Below, piece after piece: positions 45,563 through 53,719 of a stretch of DNA of 64,000 bases; the stretch's first letter is position 1; each line of letters begins with the position of its first letter. Position numbers and translations under genes: made by a program. This DNA comes from CAYYYG01 sp964591375 (GTDB lineage Bacteria > Patescibacteriota > Microgenomatia > UBA1406 > GWC2-37-13). The notes below the pieces were generated by a model. The model had not been told where the DNA came from, did not search any database, and saw only the letters and a program-made list of their open reading frames with translations. The DNA is taken from assembly GCA_964591375.1 (NCBI GenBank), contig CAZQAU010000001.1:1-64000 (forward strand), in the 5' to 3' direction.

Positions 45563-47539
45563 ATGCATAAGCAATTATATGAATTGATACCTAAAGACAA
45601 ATATGAGACTAGACAACAACCGCCACTAAATCTTGCATACGAACCAATACTAGGGAAAAATGTAAATACTGTGTTTATAGAAAATTTTGAAAAGTCTCTT
45701 AGATGTGTGGATATCAAAAGTATGTCCATTTACCAAATTGGGGGATATCTCAGGCAAATGTCAGGTGTGATGGAAACCAGAATAAAAGGCATCGAAAATG
45801 CACCAAGAAAACACGTCCATTTATGTATCAAATGCTATCGCCCATTGCGCACCCTGATGAAATTTCATGTATTGTATCTTATCAACAATTATGAAAGCAT
45901 ATCAAAAACCACAGAACATCAAGCATCAAAAGGATGGTCACAAGCATCGCTTTTCTTTTTGTTGATTTTGTTCGAGTTAAAGTTGATGAATTCCATGGAA
46001 TGCATTATGAGACAAGTCAAAGAGCTGATGTATTTGACAGACAAACCACCCGACTGTCTTAAAAACAAAACAATCCCTGCAGGAATCATTAAAAAAATAA
46101 TGCCTCCCAGTTTTATATATAATGTGGGGAACGAGGCATGTATGCCTGCCTGTTTTTTATATATACCTAGTGAAAATGTAGTATTATTGAAAAATTTCAT
46201 GGTTACAAGAAGCGAAACGCCTTTGAAAGAGTATAGCCAAATACAGTTGTATGTGCAATGGAGACGGTTTGCTGAACGCATCTACTATACCGATGCTATG
46301 CTTGACAGTAATATTAGAAAGTTTTTGTGGAATCTTTTGGGATGGACTGCAGAAATAGGTTCTATTAGTTGCAAAGAAGAGTCGGGAAGACTTGATATGG
46401 GAAATGGATATGTGACCAAGTCCAGAAACGAAGGGATTATGGAAGATGTTGTAAATAAAAGCGCCACGATTGTTACCGAAAAAGGAAAAATGAAATTAGA
46501 CGATGCCAAATCAAAGAGTCAACAGGCAGCAAAGCAAGAAAAAAAAGTGAATGGGGGAGAAGAGGTTGTGATTTGTGGCCCTTACTTCTACGGAGAAATA
46601 TGTGAAATGTTTGCATTGGGCTTGAACAATAAGACTATATTCAAAAATAGATTAGAATTGGAAAAAAAATGGCAACCAAAGAAGGGGATAGAAACTACTA
46701 TTTTAGTTACATTGCTTAAAAAACTTGCTGATTCAAATAGCACAGATGCGTTCTGTGACAAAATATTTATTAACAGTATCAAAGCATATCTTGACCTCCG
46801 TATGAATATGACAGTTGAGCCTGATTTTATAAGAAACACGGCTGAAGCTGCAAGAGTGTTATATCGACCACCAGGTACTACAAAAGTATTTGAAAACAAA
46901 AACGACCGACTTCCACCAAGAGATACACCATCTCACGAAGAAACCTGGTATGGCTACTTAAAAATGTCATTTATGAGTAACCAAGTACAAAAAAGCGGAC
47001 TTAATTTGTTCAAGTCATCGGCATTCACACCAAGTGTAATGTACTATGCATATGCCAGATGTTTGCAAATAGAACTACTGATTTTTGATAGAGATTTTGA
47101 TTGGATAAATCAATGTTATTTGCAACATTGCAATTGTTTAAATGAAACCATTACCCATGTAAATAATTACAAATACCCAGTAGTACTACAACTTGATAAA
47201 AGTTTGTTTATTTACAATGGAGAACATGCGATTACAATGCATTCAATTTTTGAAGCGATAGCTATGTGGTTGCTATATGTATCAATCAAGTCGAATTACA
47301 AAATTAATTTTGGAAATGGATTCGTGCATAGTTTTCATTGGCTCAGTGATTTCTTTTGCCGCCTAATTAAAGTTGTTGTATCTCATACAGATTACAACAA
47401 GTCTCCAGTGATGCAGGCATTTGTTAAAAAGTTTTCTGATAAAGGAAAGCCGATTCTTATTGAGGAAAAAGAGCGTTTCGAAAGAGAAATTTATAACAAT
47501 TCAAAAAAAGAAACAATAAAATATGGATTTTCTATTTAA
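45563..47539 (+). CDS. Unknown 658-residue protein
   Basis: Taken from the ATG of MHKQLYELIPKDKYE. An in-frame ATG further upstream (45446) would add 39 hydrophobic residues and overlap the start of the divergent gene, so it is less likely. The protein is helical, with a CIKCYRPL motif near 94, a lysine-rich linker near 345-375 (DDAKSKSQQAAKQEKK) that separates two globular halves, and a cysteine-containing region QCYLQHCNCLNETITH near 535. No family is recognised. It ends 7 bases before the convergent 423-residue gene. Confidence 0.6.
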   Translation: MHKQLYELIPKDKYETRQQPPLNLAYEPILGKNVNTVFIENFEKSLRCVDIKSMSIYQIGGYLRQMSGVMETRIKGIENAPRKHVHLCIKCYRPLRTLMKFHVLYLINNYESISKTTEHQASKGWSQASLFFLLILFELKLMNSMECIMRQVKELMYLTDKPPDCLKNKTIPAGIIKKIMPPSFIYNVGNEACMPACFLYIPSENVVLLKNFMVTRSETPLKEYSQIQLYVQWRRFAERIYYTDAMLDSNIRKFLWNLLGWTAEIGSISCKEESGRLDMGNGYVTKSRNEGIMEDVVNKSATIVTEKGKMKLDDAKSKSQQAAKQEKKVNGGEEVVICGPYFYGEICEMFALGLNNKTIFKNRLELEKKWQPKKGIETTILVTLLKKLADSNSTDAFCDKIFINSIKAYLDLRMNMTVEPDFIRNTAEAARVLYRPPGTTKVFENKNDRLPPRDTPSHEETWYGYLKMSFMSNQVQKSGLNLFKSSAFTPSVMYYAYARCLQIELLIFDRDFDWINQCYLQHCNCLNETITHVNNYKYPVVLQLDKSLFIYNGEHAITMHSIFEAIAMWLLYVSIKSNYKINFGNGFVHSFHWLSDFFCRLIKVVVSHTDYNKSPVMQAFVKKFSDKGKPILIEEKERFEREIYNNSKKETIKYGFSI

Positions 47540-47546
47540 TCACAAC

Positions 47547-48818
47547 TTATCCACGTGAGTTTTTGATTCTTTGTCTCGTTCTAAATCCATATGGTAATAT
47601 GATAGTCGTATTCAGTTCTGACAAATTGCTGGTACTGCTTGCTGAAATTTTTTTTGCATTATCAGAATCATCTTTCCTTTTCTTTGTTTTCGTCGTTTCA
47701 AATGTGTTGTTAACTAAATCTCGTTTTCGTTTGTTTGGAACGGCCTCTTCCTTTTCGTTTGGGTGTATATTATGTATCGAACTTGATTCTTCTGGTTCCT
47801 TTTTTACTTTGCCATTCTGAAACGAAGAAAAATACGGGTAACTCATTGGCAGCGTATACGAAAAAGGATTTGACATCGGCAAAAAATCTTTGTTGATTGG
47901 AAAATGAGTCAAATTAGGCCCAAACACTCCAAATGTTCTATGTGATTCCGGAAATTCTGGTACCAATGTTGTAGATTTGTTTTCTTTAGAAGAAGAAGAT
48001 TCTCCAGTACCAGGTTCCTTTTTTATTTTGACCGAGGTCTTTTCTTTTTTCACTTTAGCAGATTTGGATTCTTTTTTAACCTGAGGTTGGATGTAATCTG
48101 GAGAATTGACCAAAGTAGAAACAACGGTCTTGATTTGATTCACATAATTCTCATTAAAATTATTAATTGGAGGTATCATCACATCTGGCTCTATTTTAAT
48201 AGGCTCAAGTCGCTCCAGCTTTTCATGGCTGCCAGCTTTTTCTCTCAAACCCTTTCTTTTCTCTCGTCTAATAATCATTTGTTGTTTGGTTTGTTTAATT
48301 ATTTCCTGTGGAATAAAATTCCATACATAATTGACATCAAATGAAATCGATGTAGTAGATCTACGAGCTCTTTTGTCTGGCACAATTCGAGTATCGGGTT
48401 TGGTTATATCCGGCCCGTATATATTTTGTATAGCAGGTATGATGTTTTTAAGTTTCTCAGGCAATTTATTTGCATCAATGGTATGGTTAGGAATGCTATG
48501 CAAAGCACCTGCAAAATAATCCGGGGTATCCGTAAACATAGAAGGATACACTTTCACTTCATTTGGATCATGCATTCCAGCAATGGCTGCAAACATCATT
48601 TCAATGGGGTTTCCATATGTAATCACATACAATGGCTGATGAACAAAATCTCCCTTTGGATTGGTAAAAATCGCAGTAAAACTGCCTCCTGTTTTCGCAT
48701 GGAATATTTTTGCTAGTTTCGCAATTTGATCTGCTATTTCAGTATGCGCCCTTGCTGTCTGGTATGTAGGAAGCTCTTTCAATGAATCAGCTCCTGGATA
48801 AAATGGGACTGCCGGCAT
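47547..48818 (-). CDS. Nuclear-type protein with five SUMO-acceptor consensus sites
   Basis: This 423-residue protein has an N-terminal globular domain (about 1-185) that resembles the 270-residue protein encoded next door. A disordered basic C-terminal half follows, carrying five psi-K-x-E sites: IKIE (K208), VKKE (K248), VKKE (K257), IKKE (K266) and VKKE (K339). Two of these continue with Glu/Ser (KKEPGTGESSS, KKEPEESSS), as in phosphorylation- or charge-enhanced SUMO sites. Nuclear-signal-like runs are present (RREKRKG, PNKRKRD, KTKKRKDD). A nuclear regulator controlled by SUMO is the simplest reading. The genome also carries a Ulp1-like protease at 29855-31183. Confidence 0.7.
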   Translation of the reverse strand: MPAVPFYPGADSLKELPTYQTARAHTEIADQIAKLAKIFHAKTGGSFTAIFTNPKGDFVHQPLYVITYGNPIEMMFAAIAGMHDPNEVKVYPSMFTDTPDYFAGALHSIPNHTIDANKLPEKLKNIIPAIQNIYGPDITKPDTRIVPDKRARRSTTSISFDVNYVWNFIPQEIIKQTKQQMIIRREKRKGLREKAGSHEKLERLEPIKIEPDVMIPPINNFNENYVNQIKTVVSTLVNSPDYIQPQVKKESKSAKVKKEKTSVKIKKEPGTGESSSSKENKSTTLVPEFPESHRTFGVFGPNLTHFPINKDFLPMSNPFSYTLPMSYPYFSSFQNGKVKKEPEESSSIHNIHPNEKEEAVPNKRKRDLVNNTFETTKTKKRKDDSDNAKKISASSTSNLSELNTTIILPYGFRTRQRIKNSRG

Positions 48819-48964
48819 TTTGTTTTTTTATTCACTGCTTTTGCAATTGGATTAAAAAATAGGTTTAAATTTTCTGGGCGTTTTATTCTAATCTCCCACT
48901 TAGCGCCTCCTATCGTGCATTTTCGATTTCCAAAAAAGTTTTATTTTTTCAACAATGTACAAAA

Positions 48965-49777
48965 TCATGACAAATCAAACCAATCTGTATTTTTTATCGT
49001 ATTTATAGAAGCAAGCTTTTTTCTTGGTCCATTTTCTTCGTCATTCAGCCATTCAGCCAAAGAATCTTCAGTCCGGGGATGCTTTTGTGCTTGGTCATTG
49101 GCAATTAGTGCATATATTTCATCAGTTAAAACAGGGGATTTTGGTGCAATATTAAAGGTTGTTTTTGGTGAATCCATTTTATAAGGATTGTTGTCAAACT
49201 TCCTTTTGCCAAGTTTCAATACTTTTGTTTCGTTTCTGTCTATTCCCCATTGATATGATGCAAATCGGCTCGTCCATTTATCTCTATTCCTTTCCGGCAA
49301 TTTGAACGTCCTCAAATATACGGTTGAACATACATCAAACTTCTTTTCATAAGATTGCTTTAAAAATACAAAATTATCATTCTCTTTCATTTGGATCTCT
49401 TCGGAAATAAATCTTGGAACTGGCTGCCAAAACGGTCCCATATCTTTGTGGATATATTTTCGTTCGGTGTCTTGATGAAGAATGGCTTCGCCGCTCAGAA
49501 TCTGTTCTTTGGCCGCATTCAATATTTGAAGGGGATCTCCAAAGTGCATGACGTTTATCGACTGCTTGCTTTCCTCTGGTATTATTTGCAAAGCTGGCAA
49601 TGTGAATGCAAATGTGAAATTCACTCCAATATTCGCCAATGCATATAGTGCTTTTTGCGCCTGATACATTGTCTGCTCAAAATAACGCATGGCTTCAATT
49701 TCGCTATATTCTGGATTAAATATTACATCGTCATTGGATGTAGCATTTGGTGCAGGTGCAAAAATACTCTTCACCAT
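48965..49777 (-). CDS. Diverged paralogue of the SUMO-site protein
   Basis: This 270-residue protein matches the N-terminal domain of the 423-residue neighbour: GVNFTFAFTLPA versus GGSFTAIFTNPK, INVMHFGDPLQILNAA versus YVITYGNPIEMMFAA, and FWQPVPRFISEEI versus VWNFIPQEIIKQ. It lacks the long SUMO-site tail but has a basic GKRKFDNNP and a RTEDSLAEWLNDEENGPRKK ending. Tandem duplication is likely. The function of the shared domain is unknown. Confidence 0.65.
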   Translation of the reverse strand: MVKSIFAPAPNATSNDDVIFNPEYSEIEAMRYFEQTMYQAQKALYALANIGVNFTFAFTLPALQIIPEESKQSINVMHFGDPLQILNAAKEQILSGEAILHQDTERKYIHKDMGPFWQPVPRFISEEIQMKENDNFVFLKQSYEKKFDVCSTVYLRTFKLPERNRDKWTSRFASYQWGIDRNETKVLKLGKRKFDNNPYKMDSPKTTFNIAPKSPVLTDEIYALIANDQAQKHPRTEDSLAEWLNDEENGPRKKLASINTIKNTDWFDLS

Positions 49778-49929
49778 TTTTTCTTTGTTTTTTTGGTTTT
49801 GTGCTCCTTTATATAAAATTGAATTTGACGATTTTGTAGCCTGTTTAGCAATGCTGGGAAAATTTAAAAAAAATATTTAAAATTTAAATTTTTTACAAAA
49901 ACTTCAGTTTTTTGAAATTGTTTTTAAAA

Positions 49930-50343
49930 ATGTCAGTTGTTATAATAGTGATTATTGGCAGCGATACTTGTGGTGAAAAAATAATTGGAACTAAGTTTTT
50001 GTATATAAAACATGGCGAAATCATTGGGCGTATTTCAGAATTATTTTCAAATCAAGAAAACAATGAAAGAAATTTTAAACAGGACATTTATAGTAAATTA
50101 TCTAGCGGACATTATTCTGATACAGATGCTATATCATGTTGCACGTCAAATACTCATATTGAACATTCACATAATGATTATTATGATGATTTTAAAGTAC
50201 CATATGCCGAAACAAAACCTGAAAAATGGATCCAACCCGAAGTACCAAAACGTCATATATCGAAAGGAAAAAAGCTTAGGTCAAACCATAATGGATATGG
50301 AAATATGCGAAAGGATACTTATGCAAATCGCAGAAGGAGATAA
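49930..50343 (+). CDS. Small protein with basic C-terminus, uncertain frame
   Basis: This 137-residue protein starts at the ATG of MSVVIIVIIGSDTCG. It has a hydrophobic first strand, a hydrophilic Asn/Asp/His-rich middle (HSHNDYYDD) and a basic tail (ISKGKKLRSN, ANRRRR). An alternative frame (50012-50362) overlaps it. I prefer this one because its ATG follows the AT-rich leader common to other genes, but the choice is not secure. No family is recognised. Confidence 0.4.
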   Translation: MSVVIIVIIGSDTCGEKIIGTKFLYIKHGEIIGRISELFSNQENNERNFKQDIYSKLSSGHYSDTDAISCCTSNTHIEHSHNDYYDDFKVPYAETKPEKWIQPEVPKRHISKGKKLRSNHNGYGNMRKDTYANRRRR

Positions 50344-50478
50344 AATCCAATGGATAGTATAAATTTGTAAAAATTTCAAAGTTGAAAAATTAAAAATATA
50401 AAATATAAAGTAACAAAAAAGAAGCAAAAAGGGATTTGCTTACAAAATTAAAAGTTTTTAAAGTACAAGGTTATAAAA

Positions 50479-50892
50479 ATGGGCAAGAACAAGGAAGAGA
50501 AAAAGGAAAAGAAAGAAAAGAAAACATCAACACCTAAAGAGAAAAAGCCTAAGGCCAAGGGGTTTGTGGAACTGATGAAAAGTGTTAAGATCGTGCCTAA
50601 GAAATGGAGTAAAGTGGCAAAGATAATCAAAGTTAGAAATGCAAATTTATGGATGGAGAAAGTCGAAGGAGACTTGTTGCAATGGAGTGGGTTCATTGAA
50701 AGAAAATTCAAAGACGAGAGTTCTTTGGGATCCTGTGTAACAGATGGATCTGTTACAAACAAAGAAGTTGCTGCCAGATTGAAAATGGAACTTTTTAAAC
50801 AAACCACTTGTCTCAAAAATGCATTTGAAAAGAGCAGAAAGGAAATCAACAAGATTATTGAGGCGATTGACGCAGTTGAAAATAAAAATTAA
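50479..50892 (+). CDS. Lysine-rich basic protein, probable DNA binding
   Basis: This 137-residue protein has a first 30 residues that are nearly all Lys/Glu/Pro/Thr (MGKNKEEKKEKKEKK, PKEKKPKAKG). A compact helical domain follows with WSKVAKIIKVRNANLW and KKWSK patches. The overall charge is strongly positive. It resembles linker-histone-type or viral DNA-condensing proteins in composition, but no histone-fold or winged-helix signature can be confirmed. Confidence 0.6.
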   Translation: MGKNKEEKKEKKEKKTSTPKEKKPKAKGFVELMKSVKIVPKKWSKVAKIIKVRNANLWMEKVEGDLLQWSGFIERKFKDESSLGSCVTDGSVTNKEVAARLKMELFKQTTCLKNAFEKSRKEINKIIEAIDAVENKN

Positions 50893-50977
50893 AGTGTTTG
50901 AAAATGTTATTGAATGAAAAATAAAAGATAGGATATTATTTACAATACAGTTTACTTTTTCACATTATGAAATGACA

Positions 50978-51520
50978 CTACAATTGCGTAGCAAAATCGA
51001 CATTTACTACAATATTATATAAAATGGAAGCCGGTGGCCCATAGGCAATAAACTTTGTGATACTTGTGTATTGGGGGTTGTTGACTGCATTGAGCATATT
51101 AAAGTGTATGCTTTTGATAAATAAAGTGTAGCGTTCGTTTTCTAATACAAATTTCATTTCTTTTTCTGTTGGATCCCTTCCGTGGAACTTTAGTAGCTTT
51201 TTTACAATAAGATCTATAAACTCCTTGGAAAATAAATCAGTGTACAAACTCCTGTGGTTTGCGATATGTAATGTGGTTGCCTCTACCCTGTCTCGTATAC
51301 TACATGTGATTTGTTTCGCATAGTTTGCGTTTTCGATTTCGTTCAAAAAGTCTTTGTCTTTTTCCCTTTCGTCTTTTATTTGCCAATTGGTCATTAGCAT
51401 AAGTTTTTGGATGAGAAGTGAAACAAATGCCTCTTTGAATGCGTTTAGTTGTACTTTGCTGCGATTGTGATTGGGTATATTTATCCCGCCTTCCCTTGGC
51501 ATGTATACATTTTTCATCAT
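50978..51520 (-). CDS. Unknown 180-residue helical protein
   Basis: It starts MMKNVYMPREGG; either methionine could be used. The protein is soluble and helical with alternating charge (WQIKDEREKDKDFLNEIE) and no recognisable motif. It converges on the lysine-rich protein gene. Family unknown. Confidence 0.55.
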   Translation of the reverse strand: MMKNVYMPREGGINIPNHNRSKVQLNAFKEAFVSLLIQKLMLMTNWQIKDEREKDKDFLNEIENANYAKQITCSIRDRVEATTLHIANHRSLYTDLFSKEFIDLIVKKLLKFHGRDPTEKEMKFVLENERYTLFIKSIHFNMLNAVNNPQYTSITKFIAYGPPASILYNIVVNVDFATQL

Positions 51521-51588
51521 TTTTGTATGAGATTGTTTTTATAAAAGTTGATCGTATATTTTTCTCAGGTTTTTATTCTGCATTGAAA

Positions 51589-51735
51589 ATGGCTTTTTTT
51601 TATTTTACGAACAAACAATGTGCATGCAACGTATTGTACATATATGATAATTTTTTACAAAATATTTTTTCCGAGATTAATCCCATCAATTTTAATACTT
51701 TTGTGTCGCCATCAGATTTGATAAATTGGAAGTAA
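51589..51735 (+). CDS. Possible 48-residue ORF
   Basis: A short frame starts MAFFYFTNKQCACNV. It partly fills the gap between two minus-strand genes and overlaps the 3' end of the next one by about 44 bases. There is no other support. Confidence 0.15.
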   Translation: MAFFYFTNKQCACNVLYIYDNFLQNIFSEINPINFNTFVSPSDLINWK

Positions 51736-51970
51736 TAGTATCCATTCTTGACATCAACACTTTGATAGTAGCAAGGTTTTCTGCATGTTTTGTATGAAAA
51801 TATTCCATTTCCGTTTCAAGTTTCTTGATTCTTTTTCGATCGTATATAACCAGTTGAAAGCGCTTTGCATCTATTCCTGCTAGTATGGCCAGGAATATAA
51901 ATACAATTACAATAATTACAAACATAACTGCAATAAAGTAACCGATGTTGTCTGGTATACTAATTATCAT
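51692..51970 (-). CDS. Small membrane-anchored coiled-coil protein
   Basis: This 92-residue protein has one transmembrane helix at about 10-34 (YFIAVMFVIIVIVFIFLAIL) and then a charged helical tail with a heptad-like pattern (KRIKKLETEMEYFHTKHAEN). This is the topology of small viral envelope proteins that oligomerise. No family is recognised. Confidence 0.55.
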   Translation of the reverse strand: MIISIPDNIGYFIAVMFVIIVIVFIFLAILAGIDAKRFQLVIYDRKRIKKLETEMEYFHTKHAENLATIKVLMSRMDTITSNLSNLMATQKY

Positions 51971-52023
51971 ATTTTATAAATTTTTTAAAACAACAAACTA
52001 CATTAATTCCAAAACACAATTCT

Positions 52024-52584
52024 TTACTCAGTTCCAACTTTTCTTTTTTTGTATTGAAAAAGGCTGTCAACTGATTCTATTTGTCCAGAAGCATTTCGTT
52101 TGCAATGTCCAGGTCCAGTATTGGGAACAAACACGTTTCCAGTATACCATTCTGGAATGTTTTCGGCAACAACAGTTGAAACAATAATGTCTGCATGTTC
52201 TTCCGGGGTTTCTTTGGAAAAAGGAAATCCGATCAGCTTTTCATATGCAGGAGGTTCAAACACCTTGAACATAAACGGAGCATCTCCAACTCTTTGAAGA
52301 GGAAACTCTTTTGCACGAATAGATGTTTCATGTGGAGGGTAGATGAATTTGAAGGGTTTTTTGCCATCTGGTGAGTCATCGTCTTTGAAAACCACATTTT
52401 CCGTTTCGATAACTACTGCATGAGGAGTAAAGTTTTTGAGTTTAAAGTGTTCTGGCATATATTTGCACAAATCTGCTTCTGCTTGTTCTTCTGTTTGATA
52501 CATTGAAACCGATACACTATTATTTGATGATGCATTGGTTTCGATGTCCACAACTTCATTTGTTTCGTTTTCAGATTTTTCCAT
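52024..52584 (-). CDS. Phage-like 'TPH' family protein
   Basis: This 186-residue protein is taken from the ATG of MEKSENETNEV. After an acidic disordered 45 residues it has the succession LKNFTPHAVVI (49-59), ADIIVSTVVAENIP (131-144) and VFVPNTGPGHCKRNASGQI (151-169). This matches the layout of a family I know from bacteria and phages (LNLTPHPV..., VIVS-xVA-xAxP, V-PDTGP-xxVR-x-GQI). The function of that family is unknown to me. The C-terminus is basic (YKKRKVG). Finding it in a eukaryotic virus suggests transfer from a phage or bacterium. Confidence 0.5.
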   Translation of the reverse strand: MEKSENETNEVVDIETNASSNNSVSVSMYQTEEQAEADLCKYMPEHFKLKNFTPHAVVIETENVVFKDDDSPDGKKPFKFIYPPHETSIRAKEFPLQRVGDAPFMFKVFEPPAYEKLIGFPFSKETPEEHADIIVSTVVAENIPEWYTGNVFVPNTGPGHCKRNASGQIESVDSLFQYKKRKVGTE

Positions 52585-52752
52585 GGTTGCTTTAGATTCT
52601 GGTTTGTGGAAAAACAAAAAACAAAGTCTTTTTTATAGCCGTAGCCGACGTAGCAAAAAGATTTGGCGTTTCGATAGGAGATATTTTTATGGTTGCCCAG
52701 TAGGCTACGTATTGGAAAAAAGATTTTTTTCAAAAGACTTCACAAAACAAAA

Positions 52753-53700
52753 ATGGAAAACACCCAAATTGAAGCGATTCGTTTGCCCAACGAAAAACCG
52801 ACGGAGCGCCAGTTCCATGCTTTATTTTACAAAACAGAATTGTCGGATCCATGCAAAACCTGTTTTGGAATGCATTTTTTTGACAAATTTGACGAAGACA
52901 ACGGGGAATATTGTGTATTTTATTGCAGTTGTCTTATGCCTGCTAAAAATGAGACAATGACAGAAACCAAAATGCTATTGAAACTTTTGGAAACCAAAGT
53001 TAACGTACAGAAAGAAGGTGGCATGAATACCATTGTATGCGATGGATGTGGGAGATCAAGTCATACACAATGTGCAAAAAAAACTTATTCAAAAGAGGAA
53101 ATTGAAGCAATAATGAAACCGAAATCTGATGTTCCATTTTTTTGTACAAATATGTGCAAACAAATTTATGATGCTGCTGTTGGTATGGGGATCATTACGC
53201 TATCTGAGAAGATAGCTTCTAGTGATATATTATGGAGTGGAATCAAATGCACAAAATTGAATTGCGGCGACTCTACGAATCCCAATCACAAACTTTTGTG
53301 CCAGAACCCGACCGCTTTGATCAAGGACAAGGATATAGACTACATCAAAAAGTCTCTTACAACACATATTTGCTGCCACTGCAAAGAACAATTTCATTTG
53401 CACTGTCACAATTACAAGATGTATAACGAAGAGAAAAAATTCAAACGTTCTCTTTTTTCAAGCAGCGTGCCGCAAAAGGCTGTGGTGCATTGTATGCGTT
53501 TTAGATGTTTACAGACTTCTATCTTGGAAAATGAGAATCCTTTTTCTATTTATTGTATGTTTAAAAAATACAAACGTACTAGTTTTGACAACTGGACCAA
53601 GAAATATTGGAAGTCAAAAGATGAAAAAATGAATTTTGCACTTGCATGTAACATAGAAAAAATATTTGTAACTGTTTATGGAATTGACATAAAAAAATAA
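52753..53700 (+). CDS. PHD/treble-clef-like zinc protein
   Basis: This 315-residue protein is taken from the ATG of MENTQIEAIRLP. Two similar zinc half-sites of the form C-x2-C-x4-H-x2-C are visible: VCDGCGRSSHTQCA (residues 95-108, completed by Cys131 and Cys135) and CCHCKEQFHLHCH (207-219). Other pairs lie at Cys34/37, Cys54/58/60 and Cys166/171/183. The first site has the spacing of a PHD finger, which reads histone tails, or of a related treble-clef fold. A chromatin or transcription role is inferred. The divergent neighbour lies 168 bases away, across a gap with a 7-base inverted repeat (ACGTAGC 52648-52654, GCTACGT 52704-52710). Confidence 0.6.
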   Translation: MENTQIEAIRLPNEKPTERQFHALFYKTELSDPCKTCFGMHFFDKFDEDNGEYCVFYCSCLMPAKNETMTETKMLLKLLETKVNVQKEGGMNTIVCDGCGRSSHTQCAKKTYSKEEIEAIMKPKSDVPFFCTNMCKQIYDAAVGMGIITLSEKIASSDILWSGIKCTKLNCGDSTNPNHKLLCQNPTALIKDKDIDYIKKSLTTHICCHCKEQFHLHCHNYKMYNEEKKFKRSLFSSSVPQKAVVHCMRFRCLQTSILENENPFSIYCMFKKYKRTSFDNWTKKYWKSKDEKMNFALACNIEKIFVTVYGIDIKK

Positions 53701-53719
53701 TTTGGTTTTGTATACAACA

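Noticed and set aside
50012..50362. Alternative 116-codon frame in the 50 kb small-gene region
   Set aside because: It overlaps the 137-residue frame chosen at 49930 and has an unlikely Ile/Met-rich run; I could not exclude it fully.
50479..50892. Calling the lysine-rich protein a histone
   Set aside because: Composition alone; no histone fold or winged-helix signature.
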